DNA of 64,000 nucleotides from Serratia symbiotica (GTDB lineage: Bacteria; Pseudomonadota; Gammaproteobacteria; Enterobacterales; Enterobacteriaceae), in contig LN890288.1 in NCBI GenBank assembly GCA_900016775.1, positions 186,001 through 250,000 on the forward strand. The letters run 5' to 3'. Made by a program: the position numbers and the translations under genes. The notes below the pieces were generated by a model that ran no database searches, was not told where the DNA came from, and worked only from the letters and a program-made list of their open reading frames with translations. This document shows, piece after piece, positions 33,329 through 41,820 of the stretch. Position 1 is the first letter of the stretch, and the number at the start of each line of letters is the position of its first letter.

Positions 33329-34906
33329 TTAATAAATATTTTGTTGATAACGACATTGTAAATAAAGTTTATTTAAAAATTTTTTTGCTTGTTTAATATT
33401 TATATTTCCATATTTAACTATTATTTCTAATAATATATTTTCTACATCTTTTTTCATATAATTAGCATCTCCACAAATATAAATATAAGCACCTTTTTTA
33501 ATCCAATTCCATATTTCTTTGCCTTTTTCACATAATTTATCTTGGACATAAATTTTATTTTTTTGATCACGAGACCAAGCAAGATCAATATTAGTTAGTA
33601 ACCCTATTTTAATATAATATTGCCATTCTGTTTTATATAAAAAATCTTCAGTAAAATGTTGATTTCCAAAAAATAACCAATTTTTACCTTTAGATTTATT
33701 AATATTTCGTTGTTGCATAAATGCACGAAATGGTGCTATTCCAGTACCTGGTCCAATCATTATAATTGGTGCATTTGGATTTTTTGGTAAACGAAAATTA
33801 TTATTTTTTTGAATAAATATTTTAATATTATCATTATGTTTTAAGCGATTTGCTAAAAAACTTGATGCACTACCTAAATAAGTTCGACCATTAATATTAT
33901 ATCGTACTACACTAACAGTAATATGTATTTCATTTTTTGTTTGCATTTGTGAAGAAGAAATAGAATATAGACGTGGTTTGATAGGATTTAAAAGATTAAT
34001 AAATTGCTGAGCATTTAAATTTATTGGTTTTTGACGTATCATGTCAATAATTGGTGTATTTTTTATATATTTTTGAATTAATTCTTTATTTTTTAATAAA
34101 TGTGTTAATTTTTTATTATTTGAAAGAATAATATAATTTTTAACTATAAATTCAGTATTTTGTGTTAATTCAAAATAATTTAATAATGCTTTTTTTAAAG
34201 TAAAACTATTATATTTAATAGATATTAATTCATCACCTTTTAATGAAAGTAATTGTAATAATTCATTTATTAATATTGGATCATTTTCTAACCATATACC
34301 TAATGCATCTCCTGGTTGATAGATTAAATTAGAATTACTAATATCTATTTCAATATGACGTATATCTTTATTTGAATAATATCCTGTAATTTTTTTATTT
34401 ATTATTAGTTTTGCAATAAATGGTTTTTTTTTATTATATAATTTATTATTATATTGATTAATATTTATATTAGGTAAAATATTTACTAATTTTTTTTTAA
34501 TTAATTTTTGTTTTTTAAATATTTTGAATATTTTTTTTATCCAATAATAAATATATATTATATTTTTTATATTTAAATTATTTTTCTTTAGAAAATTTAT
34601 AATTTTAAATTTTAAAAGAATTTTATTGAAATATTTATTTTTTAATTGATAAATTTTTTTATAAAATTGATTACTAAAATTAAATATTATTAAAGAAATA
34701 TTATTTATTTTTTTTTTCAATAATAAAAAAATATATAATATAATATTTTCTTTTTTTTGTTTATTTTTTTTATTAATTACTTTATTAAAATAATTTAAAA
34801 TATATTTAAATTGTATTTTAGAATATTTATTAATAGTTATTTGTAAATTTTTTAATAATTTTAAAATAAGTGAAAATGAAAAGTTTTTATATAATTTAAT
34901 CGTCAT
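33329..34906 (-). CDS. cysJ: CysJ-derived NADPH/FAD reductase with deleted FMN site
   Basis: In E. coli CysJ passes electrons from NADPH through FAD and FMN to the CysI sulfite reductase. This copy is 525 residues against 599. Residues 1-46 match the E. coli N-terminus. About 74 residues are then missing, including the FMN phosphate loop (SASQTGNA) and TSTQGEGEPP. Residues 54-135 still align loosely with the rest of the flavodoxin domain but are Lys/Ile/Asn-rich and lack GDTSYEFFC. From about 160 on the FAD/NADPH half is well kept: RLYSISSSQ, GSASSFLANR, IGPGTGIAPFRAFMQQR, YICGDANYM. cysI and cysH are not next to it. It probably acts as an FAD-only NADPH reductase, but this is inference. Confidence 0.85.
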   Translation of the reverse strand: MTIKLYKNFSFSLILKLLKNLQITINKYSKIQFKYILNYFNKVINKKNKQKKENIILYIFLLLKKKINNISLIIFNFSNQFYKKIYQLKNKYFNKILLKFKIINFLKKNNLNIKNIIYIYYWIKKIFKIFKKQKLIKKKLVNILPNININQYNNKLYNKKKPFIAKLIINKKITGYYSNKDIRHIEIDISNSNLIYQPGDALGIWLENDPILINELLQLLSLKGDELISIKYNSFTLKKALLNYFELTQNTEFIVKNYIILSNNKKLTHLLKNKELIQKYIKNTPIIDMIRQKPINLNAQQFINLLNPIKPRLYSISSSQMQTKNEIHITVSVVRYNINGRTYLGSASSFLANRLKHNDNIKIFIQKNNNFRLPKNPNAPIIMIGPGTGIAPFRAFMQQRNINKSKGKNWLFFGNQHFTEDFLYKTEWQYYIKIGLLTNIDLAWSRDQKNKIYVQDKLCEKGKEIWNWIKKGAYIYICGDANYMKKDVENILLEIIVKYGNINIKQAKKFLNKLYLQCRYQQNIY

Positions 34907-35276
34907 AATAATATTTATTTCCTATTATGCTTAAAATTTAGATACATATTTAATGTTATTTATGATTTTTAATTTATTTTTAAAAAAAATATTAAATTTA
35001 TTTTATTATCATTAATAAAATATATAATTATTATATAAATAATAAAAAATTTTAAAAATATTAATTGAACAAAATTTTATTTATATTATTTGTAAAAAGT
35101 AATATAAATTATTTATTTTAAAATATACTTAATAAAAATTTATTTTTTATAATTTTAATTGTTATAGTTATAATAATTATTATTAATAAAAAAATATAAT
35201 AAATATAAAATATATTTTTATGAAAATAATAATTTATTATTTAAATTATAAATATTTTATATTATTTTTAGTAAAT
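34907..35276. other. Spacer between gltP and cysJ
   Basis: These 370 bp are A/T-rich, upstream of cysJ and downstream of gltP, both on the minus strand. The cysJ ATG is preceded in sense by AGGAAATAAATATT, a usable ribosome binding site. No coding remnant, G/C-bearing hairpin or CysB-like operator can be recognised. Confidence 0.4.
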
Positions 35277-36590
35277 TTAATTTTGATAAATTGATTTATT
35301 TTTTTTGATAAATTTTTTTTCATATTCTATTGATTTCTGTTTATCAAATTTATTTTCCCATTTAGAAATTACTAATGCTGCTAATGCATTACCTATTACA
35401 TTTAAAGCAGTACGAGCCATATCAAGAATACGATCAATACCTGCAATAAATGTTAATCCTTCTAATGGAATACCAACACTACTTAAAGTGGTAAGTAATA
35501 CTATAAATGATACACCAGGTATACCTGCAATACCTTTTGAAGTAATCATTAATGTTAATATTAATATTATTTCATGATGTAGTGACAATTCAATTCCATA
35601 TAATTGTGCAATAAAAATTGCGGCAATACTTTGATGTAAAGTAGATCCATCAAGATTTAAAGAATATCCTGTAGGTATAACAAAATTAACTATTGATTTA
35701 GATCCGCCATAATTTTCCATTTTTTTTATTATACGTGATAAAACCATTTCTGAACTGGCTGTAGAATAAGCTAAAATTAATTCTTTTTTTAAAATACGAA
35801 TTAACATCCAAATACGTAATTTACATAAACGTGCAATTGTTCCTAATATTACTAAAGCAAAAAATATAATAGCAAAATATATTAAAATTACTAATTTACT
35901 TAAAGGTAATAATGAAGAAACACCAAAATTTGATACTGTTACTGAAATTAATCCAAAAACTCCAATTGGAGCATATAGCATAATAATATTAGTTATTTTA
36001 AACATACTTTCTGATATTGCTTTAAATATTATTAAAAATGGTTTTTTTGTTTTTTGAGGTAAAGTAGATAAACCTATACCAAATAGTACTGAAAAAAATA
36101 TAATTTGTAACATATCTCCTTTTACCATAGATAAAAAAATATTTGAAGGTATTAAAGAAAGAATAGTATGAACTAAACTATATGGAATATTTTGTATATT
36201 TTCAGAAATTTTTTTGTATTGTGATATATCTGTTTTTGTTAAAATTGACATATCAACACCATGACCAGGTTGAAAAATATTAGCTAATGTTAATCCTACT
36301 ATAATAGAAATAGTAGTAATTACTTCAAAATATATAATAGTTTTTAATCCAAGACGACCTAATTTTTTTGTATTATTGATTCCAGATATACCTATAATTA
36401 ATGTTGAAATTACGATAGGTACTACAATCATTTTAATTAAATGAATAAAAATATCACCTATAGGAGTAAGAACATTTTTTATAAACCATTCATATGATTC
36501 AAGTTGATTATGTAATATTATTCCTACAGTAATACCTAATATTAAGGCTATTAATATTTGCCATGAAAGACTAATTTTAACATGATGCAT
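35277..36590 (-). CDS. gltP: Glutamate/aspartate-proton symporter
   Basis: GltP imports glutamate and aspartate with protons across the inner membrane. The 437-residue protein has exactly the E. coli GltP length and aligns throughout: FIHLIKMIVVPIVISTLI, LAYSTASSEMVL (serine-rich hairpin), NLDGSTLHQSIAAIFIAQ, TSKGIAGIPGVSF and DRILDMARTALNVIGNALAA carry the transport-site residues. About eight hydrophobic segments plus two re-entrant loops are expected. Import of host glutamate could feed glutathione synthesis. It is divergent from rpmF across 801 bp. Confidence 0.96.
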   Translation of the reverse strand: MHHVKISLSWQILIALILGITVGIILHNQLESYEWFIKNVLTPIGDIFIHLIKMIVVPIVISTLIIGISGINNTKKLGRLGLKTIIYFEVITTISIIVGLTLANIFQPGHGVDMSILTKTDISQYKKISENIQNIPYSLVHTILSLIPSNIFLSMVKGDMLQIIFFSVLFGIGLSTLPQKTKKPFLIIFKAISESMFKITNIIMLYAPIGVFGLISVTVSNFGVSSLLPLSKLVILIYFAIIFFALVILGTIARLCKLRIWMLIRILKKELILAYSTASSEMVLSRIIKKMENYGGSKSIVNFVIPTGYSLNLDGSTLHQSIAAIFIAQLYGIELSLHHEIILILTLMITSKGIAGIPGVSFIVLLTTLSSVGIPLEGLTFIAGIDRILDMARTALNVIGNALAALVISKWENKFDKQKSIEYEKKFIKKNKSIYQN

Positions 36591-37391
36591 AATAGATAAT
36601 CCTTAAAGATTTTTATATTTAATTGTAAAATTATAAATAAAATACTTAATAATTTAAAAATTTTTAAATTTTAAATTAATATATTGATGTATTAATTTTA
36701 TTATTTTTTTAAAATATAAAATTGTTTTTTAAATAAATTTTTTATATTTTGAATTTTATTATTAATTTATAATATATTATATTATATTATATAATTTATT
36801 TTATACTAAATTACATAATATATTTTATTAATTATATTAATTTTAATAAAAATATATTTATTATATAATTTAAATATTTTATAAAAAAATAATAATTTTA
36901 AATATTTATATTAAATATATAAAAAATATATATTTATAAATAAATATTAAAATATTTTTTAATTAATTAAAATTATTATATATGATAAAAATATATTTTT
37001 TATAACAAAATATATATTTTTTAGATATGTTTATTTTATAAAATTTATATAATTGTTATAATAATAATTATTATTGTATATTTAAAATTTATTATATATT
37101 TATACTATAAAATTATAATTTATTTAATATTTTAAAATTTTATTTTAAAATATTTATATTAATATATAATATAATATATTGTATTTTATATTTTAATAAA
37201 TTTTAAAATATTAAGATTTAATAAATATTTTATTTTATTTTTTATTATAAATATAATTAATATTATAAAATTTAAAATAAATAAAATATTTAATATTTTT
37301 AATATATTTATTTTTAATATATTAAAATTAAACTAATTTTTTATATTGAATATTTTTAAAAAGTTTAATTAATGTAAAGGAGTAATATTTT
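36591..37391. other. Divergent A/T-rich region gltP/rpmF
   Basis: These 801 bp are nearly pure A/T. In E. coli yceD precedes rpmF; I cannot see a remnant of it. The rpmF ribosome binding site (AAAGGAGT) lies at about 37377-37384. No palindrome with G/C pairs is present. Confidence 0.4.
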
Positions 37392-37571
37392 ATGGCTGTA
37401 CAACAAAATAAACCAACTAGATCTAAACGTGGTATGCGTCGTTCACATGATTCACTATTTACAGTTACATTATCTATTGATTCCACTTCTGGTGAAATAC
37501 ATCGTCGTCATCATATTACTTCTGATGGTTTTTATCGTGGTCGTAAAGTTATTAATTTTATTAAAAAATAG
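37392..37571 (+). CDS. rpmF: 50S ribosomal protein L32
   Basis: L32 is a small 50S protein. The 59-codon frame begins [20 protein letters not shown], almost identical to E. coli L32, and contains [22 protein letters not shown] precedes the ATG. There is no Cys-type zinc ribbon, as in E. coli. In E. coli rpmF leads into plsX and fabH; here plsX is a pseudogene. Confidence 0.96.
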   Translation: MAVQQNKPTRSKRGMRRSHDSLFTVTLSIDSTSGEIHRRHHITSDGFYRGRKVINFIKK

Positions 37572-37745
37572 TATTTGATTTATTTAATATTAGTATTAAA
37601 TATTATTAGTAAAAATTTTTATTTTAATATTATAGTATTTATTGTATTAAAAATATTATTTTTGAATTTATATTTATATATATTATAAATTATATTTTTA
37701 AAGTTAATAATTTTTAATAATATAAAATTTTTATATTATTTATAA

Positions 37746-37776
37746 TTTCTTAATTAATATTATATTAATTAAGAAA
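37746..37776. repeat. 14-bp hairpin after rpmF
   Basis: A perfect inverted repeat (37746-37759 and 37763-37776) around a TTA loop has arms of TTTCTTAATTAATA type. It lies 175 bp after the rpmF stop. It could mark the rpmF transcript end, although there is no T-run after it. It falls where the 5' part of plsX used to be. Confidence 0.4.
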
Positions 37777-37831
37777 ATACTATATTAATTAATAAGTAAT
37801 AAAAATTTAAAATTATTTTAATAAAGATAAG

Positions 37832-38235
37832 ATGAGAAATATTAATAAGATTATTAAAATTATTTTTTTAAGAAAATTAAATGATGAATATTAATGATAT
37901 TAATATTTAATTAATTATATATTATAATTATAATATTAAATTTAAAAAGTAATATTAAATTTATTAATATCATATTATTATAATTTTTAATTATAAATTT
38001 TTTAATGTTAAAAAATATTAATTTTATTAAATTAAATATAATGTTATTAAATATTAACATAGAAGAAAAAAGTTTAAATTATATTTATATTATTTTATTA
38101 AAATTAAAATAAATTATTAATATATTATATTTGTAATTTTATAGGAAATATTTTTAATGATAAAATTAATTAAATAATTTATGATAAATTTATAATAAAT
38201 ATAATATTAAAACAATATAAAAAATAGAAAAATGT
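37832..38235 (+). pseudogene. plsX: plsX pseudogene (phosphate acyltransferase remnant)
   Basis: The remnant lies exactly between rpmF and fabH, where E. coli has plsX. The frame at 37921-38109 reads IIIILNLKSNIKFINIILL, stop, FLIINFLMLKNINFI, then LLNINIEEKSL. It aligns with E. coli PlsX LDLGANVDCDSTMLVQ FAIMG and LLNIGEEEVKGL. The stop TAA at 37981 falls on the Gln codon (CAA to TAA). About 27 bases later, in another frame (38138 on), GNIFNDKIN, stop, IIYDKFIINIILK aligns with [24 protein letters not shown]. An earlier fragment at 37832 resembles AKLLLKPLEG. The gene cannot make a working protein. Confidence 0.82.
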
Positions 38236-38414
38236 TTTTATTATTAATATTAATTAAAAATATTAATAATAAATATAATAGTGAAAATTATTAAATTATT
38301 TTTATATAAAAATATTTATTAGATAGATTATTTTAATTTTAATAAATATTGTAATGAATATTTATTAAAAATATATAATATTATTATTATAAATTATAGT
38401 TTTATAATTTTTTA

Positions 38415-38516
38415 TACATTACAGTTACAATAACATAAACTGTACAGGTTGTGCAGAAAAAATATAAAATTTCTGTATGTCTTAAAACTGTATTAATTAA
38501 GAGTGACTGATCGTAC
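38415..38516 (+). promoter_or_regulatory. Retained fabH leader/promoter island
   Basis: The last 100 bp before fabH have much more sequence complexity than the 800 bp before them. They contain a 7-bp inverted repeat, TACAGTT (38420-38426) and AACTGTA (38438-38444), and the octamer AAACTGTA twice (38437-38444 and 38485-38492). A possible -10 TATAAA lies at 38463. In E. coli a fabH promoter lies in the plsX 3' end. This island may have been kept for that reason while plsX decayed. The regulator, if any, is unknown. Confidence 0.45.
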
Positions 38517-39470
38517 ATGTATACAAAGATTCTTGGTATAGGAAGTTATTTACCTTTAAAGATACGTACTAATGCTGATTTAGAAAAAATGATAGATACT
38601 TCTGATGAATGGATTGTTATAAGAACTGGTATTCGTGAACGTCGAATTGCCTCTTTTAATGATACTGTAGTAACAATGGGTTTTCATGCATCTGAATCAG
38701 CATTAAAAATGGCAGGTGTTCAAAAAAAAGATATTGGATTAATTATTGTCGGAACAACTACTTCTAGTTATGCATTTCCTAGTACTGCTTGTTTAATACA
38801 AAAGATGCTTGGTATTAAAATATGTGCTGCATTTGATTTATCAGCAGCTTGTTCTGGATTTATTTATGCGCTTAGTATAGCTGATCAGTATATAAAAAAT
38901 AATATTGTAAAATATGCATTAGTGATTGGTGTAGATGTTTTATCAAAAACTTTAAATCCCAAGGATCGTAGTACACTTATTTTATTTGGTGATGGTGCAG
39001 GTGCAGTACTATTAGGGAGTAATAAGAAACCAGGTATTTTATCTACTCATCTTTATGCTAATGGAAATTATAGTCATTTACTTACTTTACCATTTAAAGA
39101 TCGTCAAAATAATAAAAAATCAGCTTTTATTACTATGAAAGGTAATGAAGTGTTTAAAATTGCAATTACTGAACTTTCAAAAATTGTTATAAATACGTTA
39201 CAAGTTAATAATATTAAATGTAGTTCATTAGATTGGTTAATACCACATCAAGCTAATTTACGTATTATTAATGCTATAGCAAAAAAAATTGGTATTAGTA
39301 TGAAAAAAGTAATTTTAACACTTGATCGTTATGGAAATATTAGTTCTGCTTCTATTCCAGTAGCATTAGATGAAGCAGTACGTGATGGACGTATTAATTC
39401 TGGTAATCTTATACTTTTAGAAGCTTTTGGAGGTGGTTTTACTTGGGGATCTGCGTTAGTTCGGTTTTAA
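38517..39470 (+). CDS. fabH: 3-oxoacyl-ACP synthase III (KAS III)
   Basis: FabH starts fatty-acid synthesis by condensing acetyl-CoA with malonyl-ACP. The 317-residue protein equals the E. coli length. The catalytic triad is visible: Cys in LSAACSGF (about 112), His in PHQANLRI (about 244) and Asn in YGNISSAS (about 274). The C-terminus [13 protein letters not shown] is unchanged. It begins the fabH-fabD-fabG-acpP-fabF order; fabD follows after 21 bp. Confidence 0.97.
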   Translation: MYTKILGIGSYLPLKIRTNADLEKMIDTSDEWIVIRTGIRERRIASFNDTVVTMGFHASESALKMAGVQKKDIGLIIVGTTTSSYAFPSTACLIQKMLGIKICAAFDLSAACSGFIYALSIADQYIKNNIVKYALVIGVDVLSKTLNPKDRSTLILFGDGAGAVLLGSNKKPGILSTHLYANGNYSHLLTLPFKDRQNNKKSAFITMKGNEVFKIAITELSKIVINTLQVNNIKCSSLDWLIPHQANLRIINAIAKKIGISMKKVILTLDRYGNISSASIPVALDEAVRDGRINSGNLILLEAFGGGFTWGSALVRF

Positions 39471-39491
39471 TCTTATGGAGATAAAAATAAA

Positions 39492-40427
39492 ATGACAAAA
39501 TTTGCTTTTATTTTCCCAGGACAAGGAGCGCAAAGTTTAGGTATGCTAACTGAATTAGCTAGTAAATTTTCAATTGTTGAAAAAATTTTTAGTGAAGCTT
39601 CAGATGTTCTAGGATATGATTTATGGAAATTAGTACAAAAAGGTCCAGTAGAAATATTAAATAAAACTTGGCATACACAACCAGCGTTATTAACGGCTTC
39701 AGTAGCAATTTTTCATATTTGGAAAAAAGAAAGCAAAAAAATACCAATGTTAATGGCTGGTCATAGTCTTGGTGAGTATTCAGCATTAGTTTGTTCTGGT
39801 GTATTAGATTTTCAATCTGCAATTTATTTAGTGGAATTACGTGGTAAATTAATGCAAGAAGCAGTACCAGAAGGTATTGGTACTATGTGTGCAATTATTG
39901 GTTTAGATAAAAAAACTATTATGCAAGCTTGTAATAAATCTGCTCATGGACAAATAGTATCTTTAGTGAATTTTAATTCACCTAATCAAATAGTTATAGC
40001 GGGTCATAAAGAAGCAGTAAAACGTGCTAGTATTATTTGTAAATCTTCTGGTGCTAAACATGTAATACCATTATTAGTAAGTGTTCCATCACATTGTAAA
40101 CTTATGATTCCAGCAGCTCGTAAATTATCTATAGCATTAAATAGTATTTCTTTTAAAACTCCGAATATTCCAGTAATAAATAATGTTGATGTACGAATTG
40201 AACACGATCCTAAAATGATTTGTAAAGCATTAGTGCGTCAACTTTACAATCCAGTACGTTGGAGTGAAAGTATAGAATATATTTTATCACATGGAATAAG
40301 ATTATTATTAGAAATATCCCCTAAAAAAGTATTAAGTAAATTAAATAAATATACTATTAATTCTCTTTCAATAAATACTATAAATAATTTTGATAGTCTT
40401 TTAGAAGCGATAAAAAAATGTAATTAA
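39492..40427 (+). CDS. fabD: Malonyl-CoA:ACP transacylase
   Basis: FabD loads malonyl groups onto ACP. The 311-residue protein (E. coli 309) has FIFPGQGAQSLGM, the nucleophile Ser in GHSLGEYSALVC (about 92) and the active-site His in SVPSHCKLM (about 200). A GGAG ribosome binding site precedes the ATG by about 12 bases. fabG follows after 181 bp, a wider gap than in E. coli. Confidence 0.96.
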   Translation: MTKFAFIFPGQGAQSLGMLTELASKFSIVEKIFSEASDVLGYDLWKLVQKGPVEILNKTWHTQPALLTASVAIFHIWKKESKKIPMLMAGHSLGEYSALVCSGVLDFQSAIYLVELRGKLMQEAVPEGIGTMCAIIGLDKKTIMQACNKSAHGQIVSLVNFNSPNQIVIAGHKEAVKRASIICKSSGAKHVIPLLVSVPSHCKLMIPAARKLSIALNSISFKTPNIPVINNVDVRIEHDPKMICKALVRQLYNPVRWSESIEYILSHGIRLLLEISPKKVLSKLNKYTINSLSINTINNFDSLLEAIKKCN

Positions 40428-40608
40428 ATTATTTTATTTAAATCATATAATATATAAATATATTTTATTTTTAAATTTAAGTTTTTTGATAAAAATAAAA
40501 TGATAAAGTATTGATAAATTTCGTAAAATTTTTATTTTATTATATAATTTATATTATATTTAAGGAATAAAAATAAAAATAATTTTGTTATAATAATAGA
40601 GGAATATA

Positions 40609-41346
40609 ATGAATTTTAATGGTAAAGTTGTTTTAGTTACTGGAGCAAGTCGAGGTATTGGTTTAGCTATTGCAAAAAAATTTTTATTAAATGGTGCAAA
40701 AGTTATTGGTACTGCTACTACTAAAAATGGTGTAAAAATCATTAATAATTATTTAAATAATAAAAATGGTAAAGGTTTTATTTTAAATGTAATAGACGTA
40801 GAATCTATTAATAGTATATTAACTACTATTTATGATACATTTGGTACAATTGACATTTTAATAAATAATGTTGGAATTAAAATGGATAATTTTTTAATAA
40901 AAATGAAGAATAGTGAATGGCAAAATATATTAAATATTAATTTAACTTCAGTATTTCATTTATCGAAATTTGTAATACGTTCTATGTTAAAAAAACGATT
41001 TGGTCGTATTATTAATATAGGTTCTGTTATTGGTAGTATGGGAAATATAGGGCAAACTAATTATTCAGCTACAAAAGCAGGATTAATTGGTTTTAGTAAA
41101 TCTTTATCACGTGAAGTTGCATCACGTGGTATTACTGTTAATGTTATATCACCTGGTTTTATTGAAACAGATATGACGCGAACTTTAACAGAAGAAAAAC
41201 GAAAACAAATTTTATTGTCAATACCAATAAATCGTTTTGGTTCTGTACAAGATATTGCTAGTGCTGTTACATTTCTAGCTTCTAATGAAGCTAGTTATAT
41301 TACTGGTGAAACTTTACACGTTAATGGTGGTATGTATATGATTTAA
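40609..41346 (+). CDS. fabG: 3-oxoacyl-ACP reductase
   Basis: FabG is the NADPH-dependent ketoreductase of fatty-acid elongation. The 245-residue short-chain dehydrogenase has the cofactor motif VTGASRGIGLAIA (about 10-22), NNVG, and the catalytic Ser-Tyr-Lys in INIGSVIGSMG and NYSATKAG. The C-terminus GETLHVNGGMYM is typical. AGAGGAA lies 6 bases before the ATG. All catalytic residues are present. Confidence 0.97.
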   Translation: MNFNGKVVLVTGASRGIGLAIAKKFLLNGAKVIGTATTKNGVKIINNYLNNKNGKGFILNVIDVESINSILTTIYDTFGTIDILINNVGIKMDNFLIKMKNSEWQNILNINLTSVFHLSKFVIRSMLKKRFGRIINIGSVIGSMGNIGQTNYSATKAGLIGFSKSLSREVASRGITVNVISPGFIETDMTRTLTEEKRKQILLSIPINRFGSVQDIASAVTFLASNEASYITGETLHVNGGMYMI

Positions 41347-41440
41347 AAAAAATAAAATATTTTTATATTATTTTTAATAAAAAATTTAAAAATAATATAA
41401 AATTTTAGTTTTATTAATTAATATTAAGTTGTATATTTCT

Positions 41441-41499
41441 TATATCTTATACACGATAAAATTATCGTCAAAGCAAGTTTCGATAGGAAATTTAATAGT
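41441..41499 (+). promoter_or_regulatory. Conserved acpP leader
   Basis: The stretch before acpP keeps a recognisable E. coli-like leader: TTATACACGATAAAA, then CAAAGCAAGTTTCGATAGG and AAATTTAATAGT before the ATG. From memory the E. coli leader has GCGAAAGCGAGTTTTGATAGG and AAATTTAAGAGT here. TATACA may be a -10 element, with TTAAGT 18 bases upstream as a weak -35. It gives acpP its own promoter inside the fab cluster. Confidence 0.6.
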
Positions 41500-41739
41500 A
41501 TGAGCACTATTGAAGAACGCGTTAAGAAAATCATTATTGAGCAATTAGGAGTTAAACAAGAAGAAGTATTAAATGATGCATCTTTTGTTGAAGATCTTGG
41601 TGCTGATTCTCTTGATACTGTTGAATTAGTAATGGCATTAGAAGAGGAATTTGATACTGAGATTCCAGATGAAGAGGCTGAGAAAATTACTACTGTTCAG
41701 GCAGCAATTGATTTTATTAACAATATTCATAATAAGTAA
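41500..41739 (+). CDS. acpP: Acyl carrier protein
   Basis: AcpP carries growing acyl chains on a 4'-phosphopantetheine arm. The 79-residue acidic protein has the attachment Ser in [18 protein letters not shown] and opens [20 protein letters not shown]. It is one of the least A/T-biased genes here. The upstream leader is conserved and a strong terminator follows, so it should be made as a separate abundant transcript. Confidence 0.98.
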   Translation: MSTIEERVKKIIIEQLGVKQEEVLNDASFVEDLGADSLDTVELVMALEEEFDTEIPDEEAEKITTVQAAIDFINNIHNK

Positions 41740-41743
41740 AATA

Positions 41744-41779
41744 AAAATCCTAGGTAATTATTTAATTACCTAGGATTTT
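41744..41779 (+). terminator. Rho-independent terminator after acpP
   Basis: A 16-bp perfect stem, AAAATCCTAGGTAATT with AATTACCTAGGATTTT, surrounds an ATTT loop. It starts 5 bp after the acpP stop and ends in a T-rich run (TTTTATGTTATTTATTTT). It separates acpP from fabF, whose own ribosome binding site TTGGAGAG follows. Confidence 0.88.
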
Positions 41780-41820
41780 ATGTTATTTATTTTATTTTAT
41801 TTTAAATTTGGAGAGAAAAT

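Noticed and set aside
36591..37391. Searching for yceD upstream of rpmF
   Set aside because: No alignable block was seen, unlike the clear case of plsX downstream.
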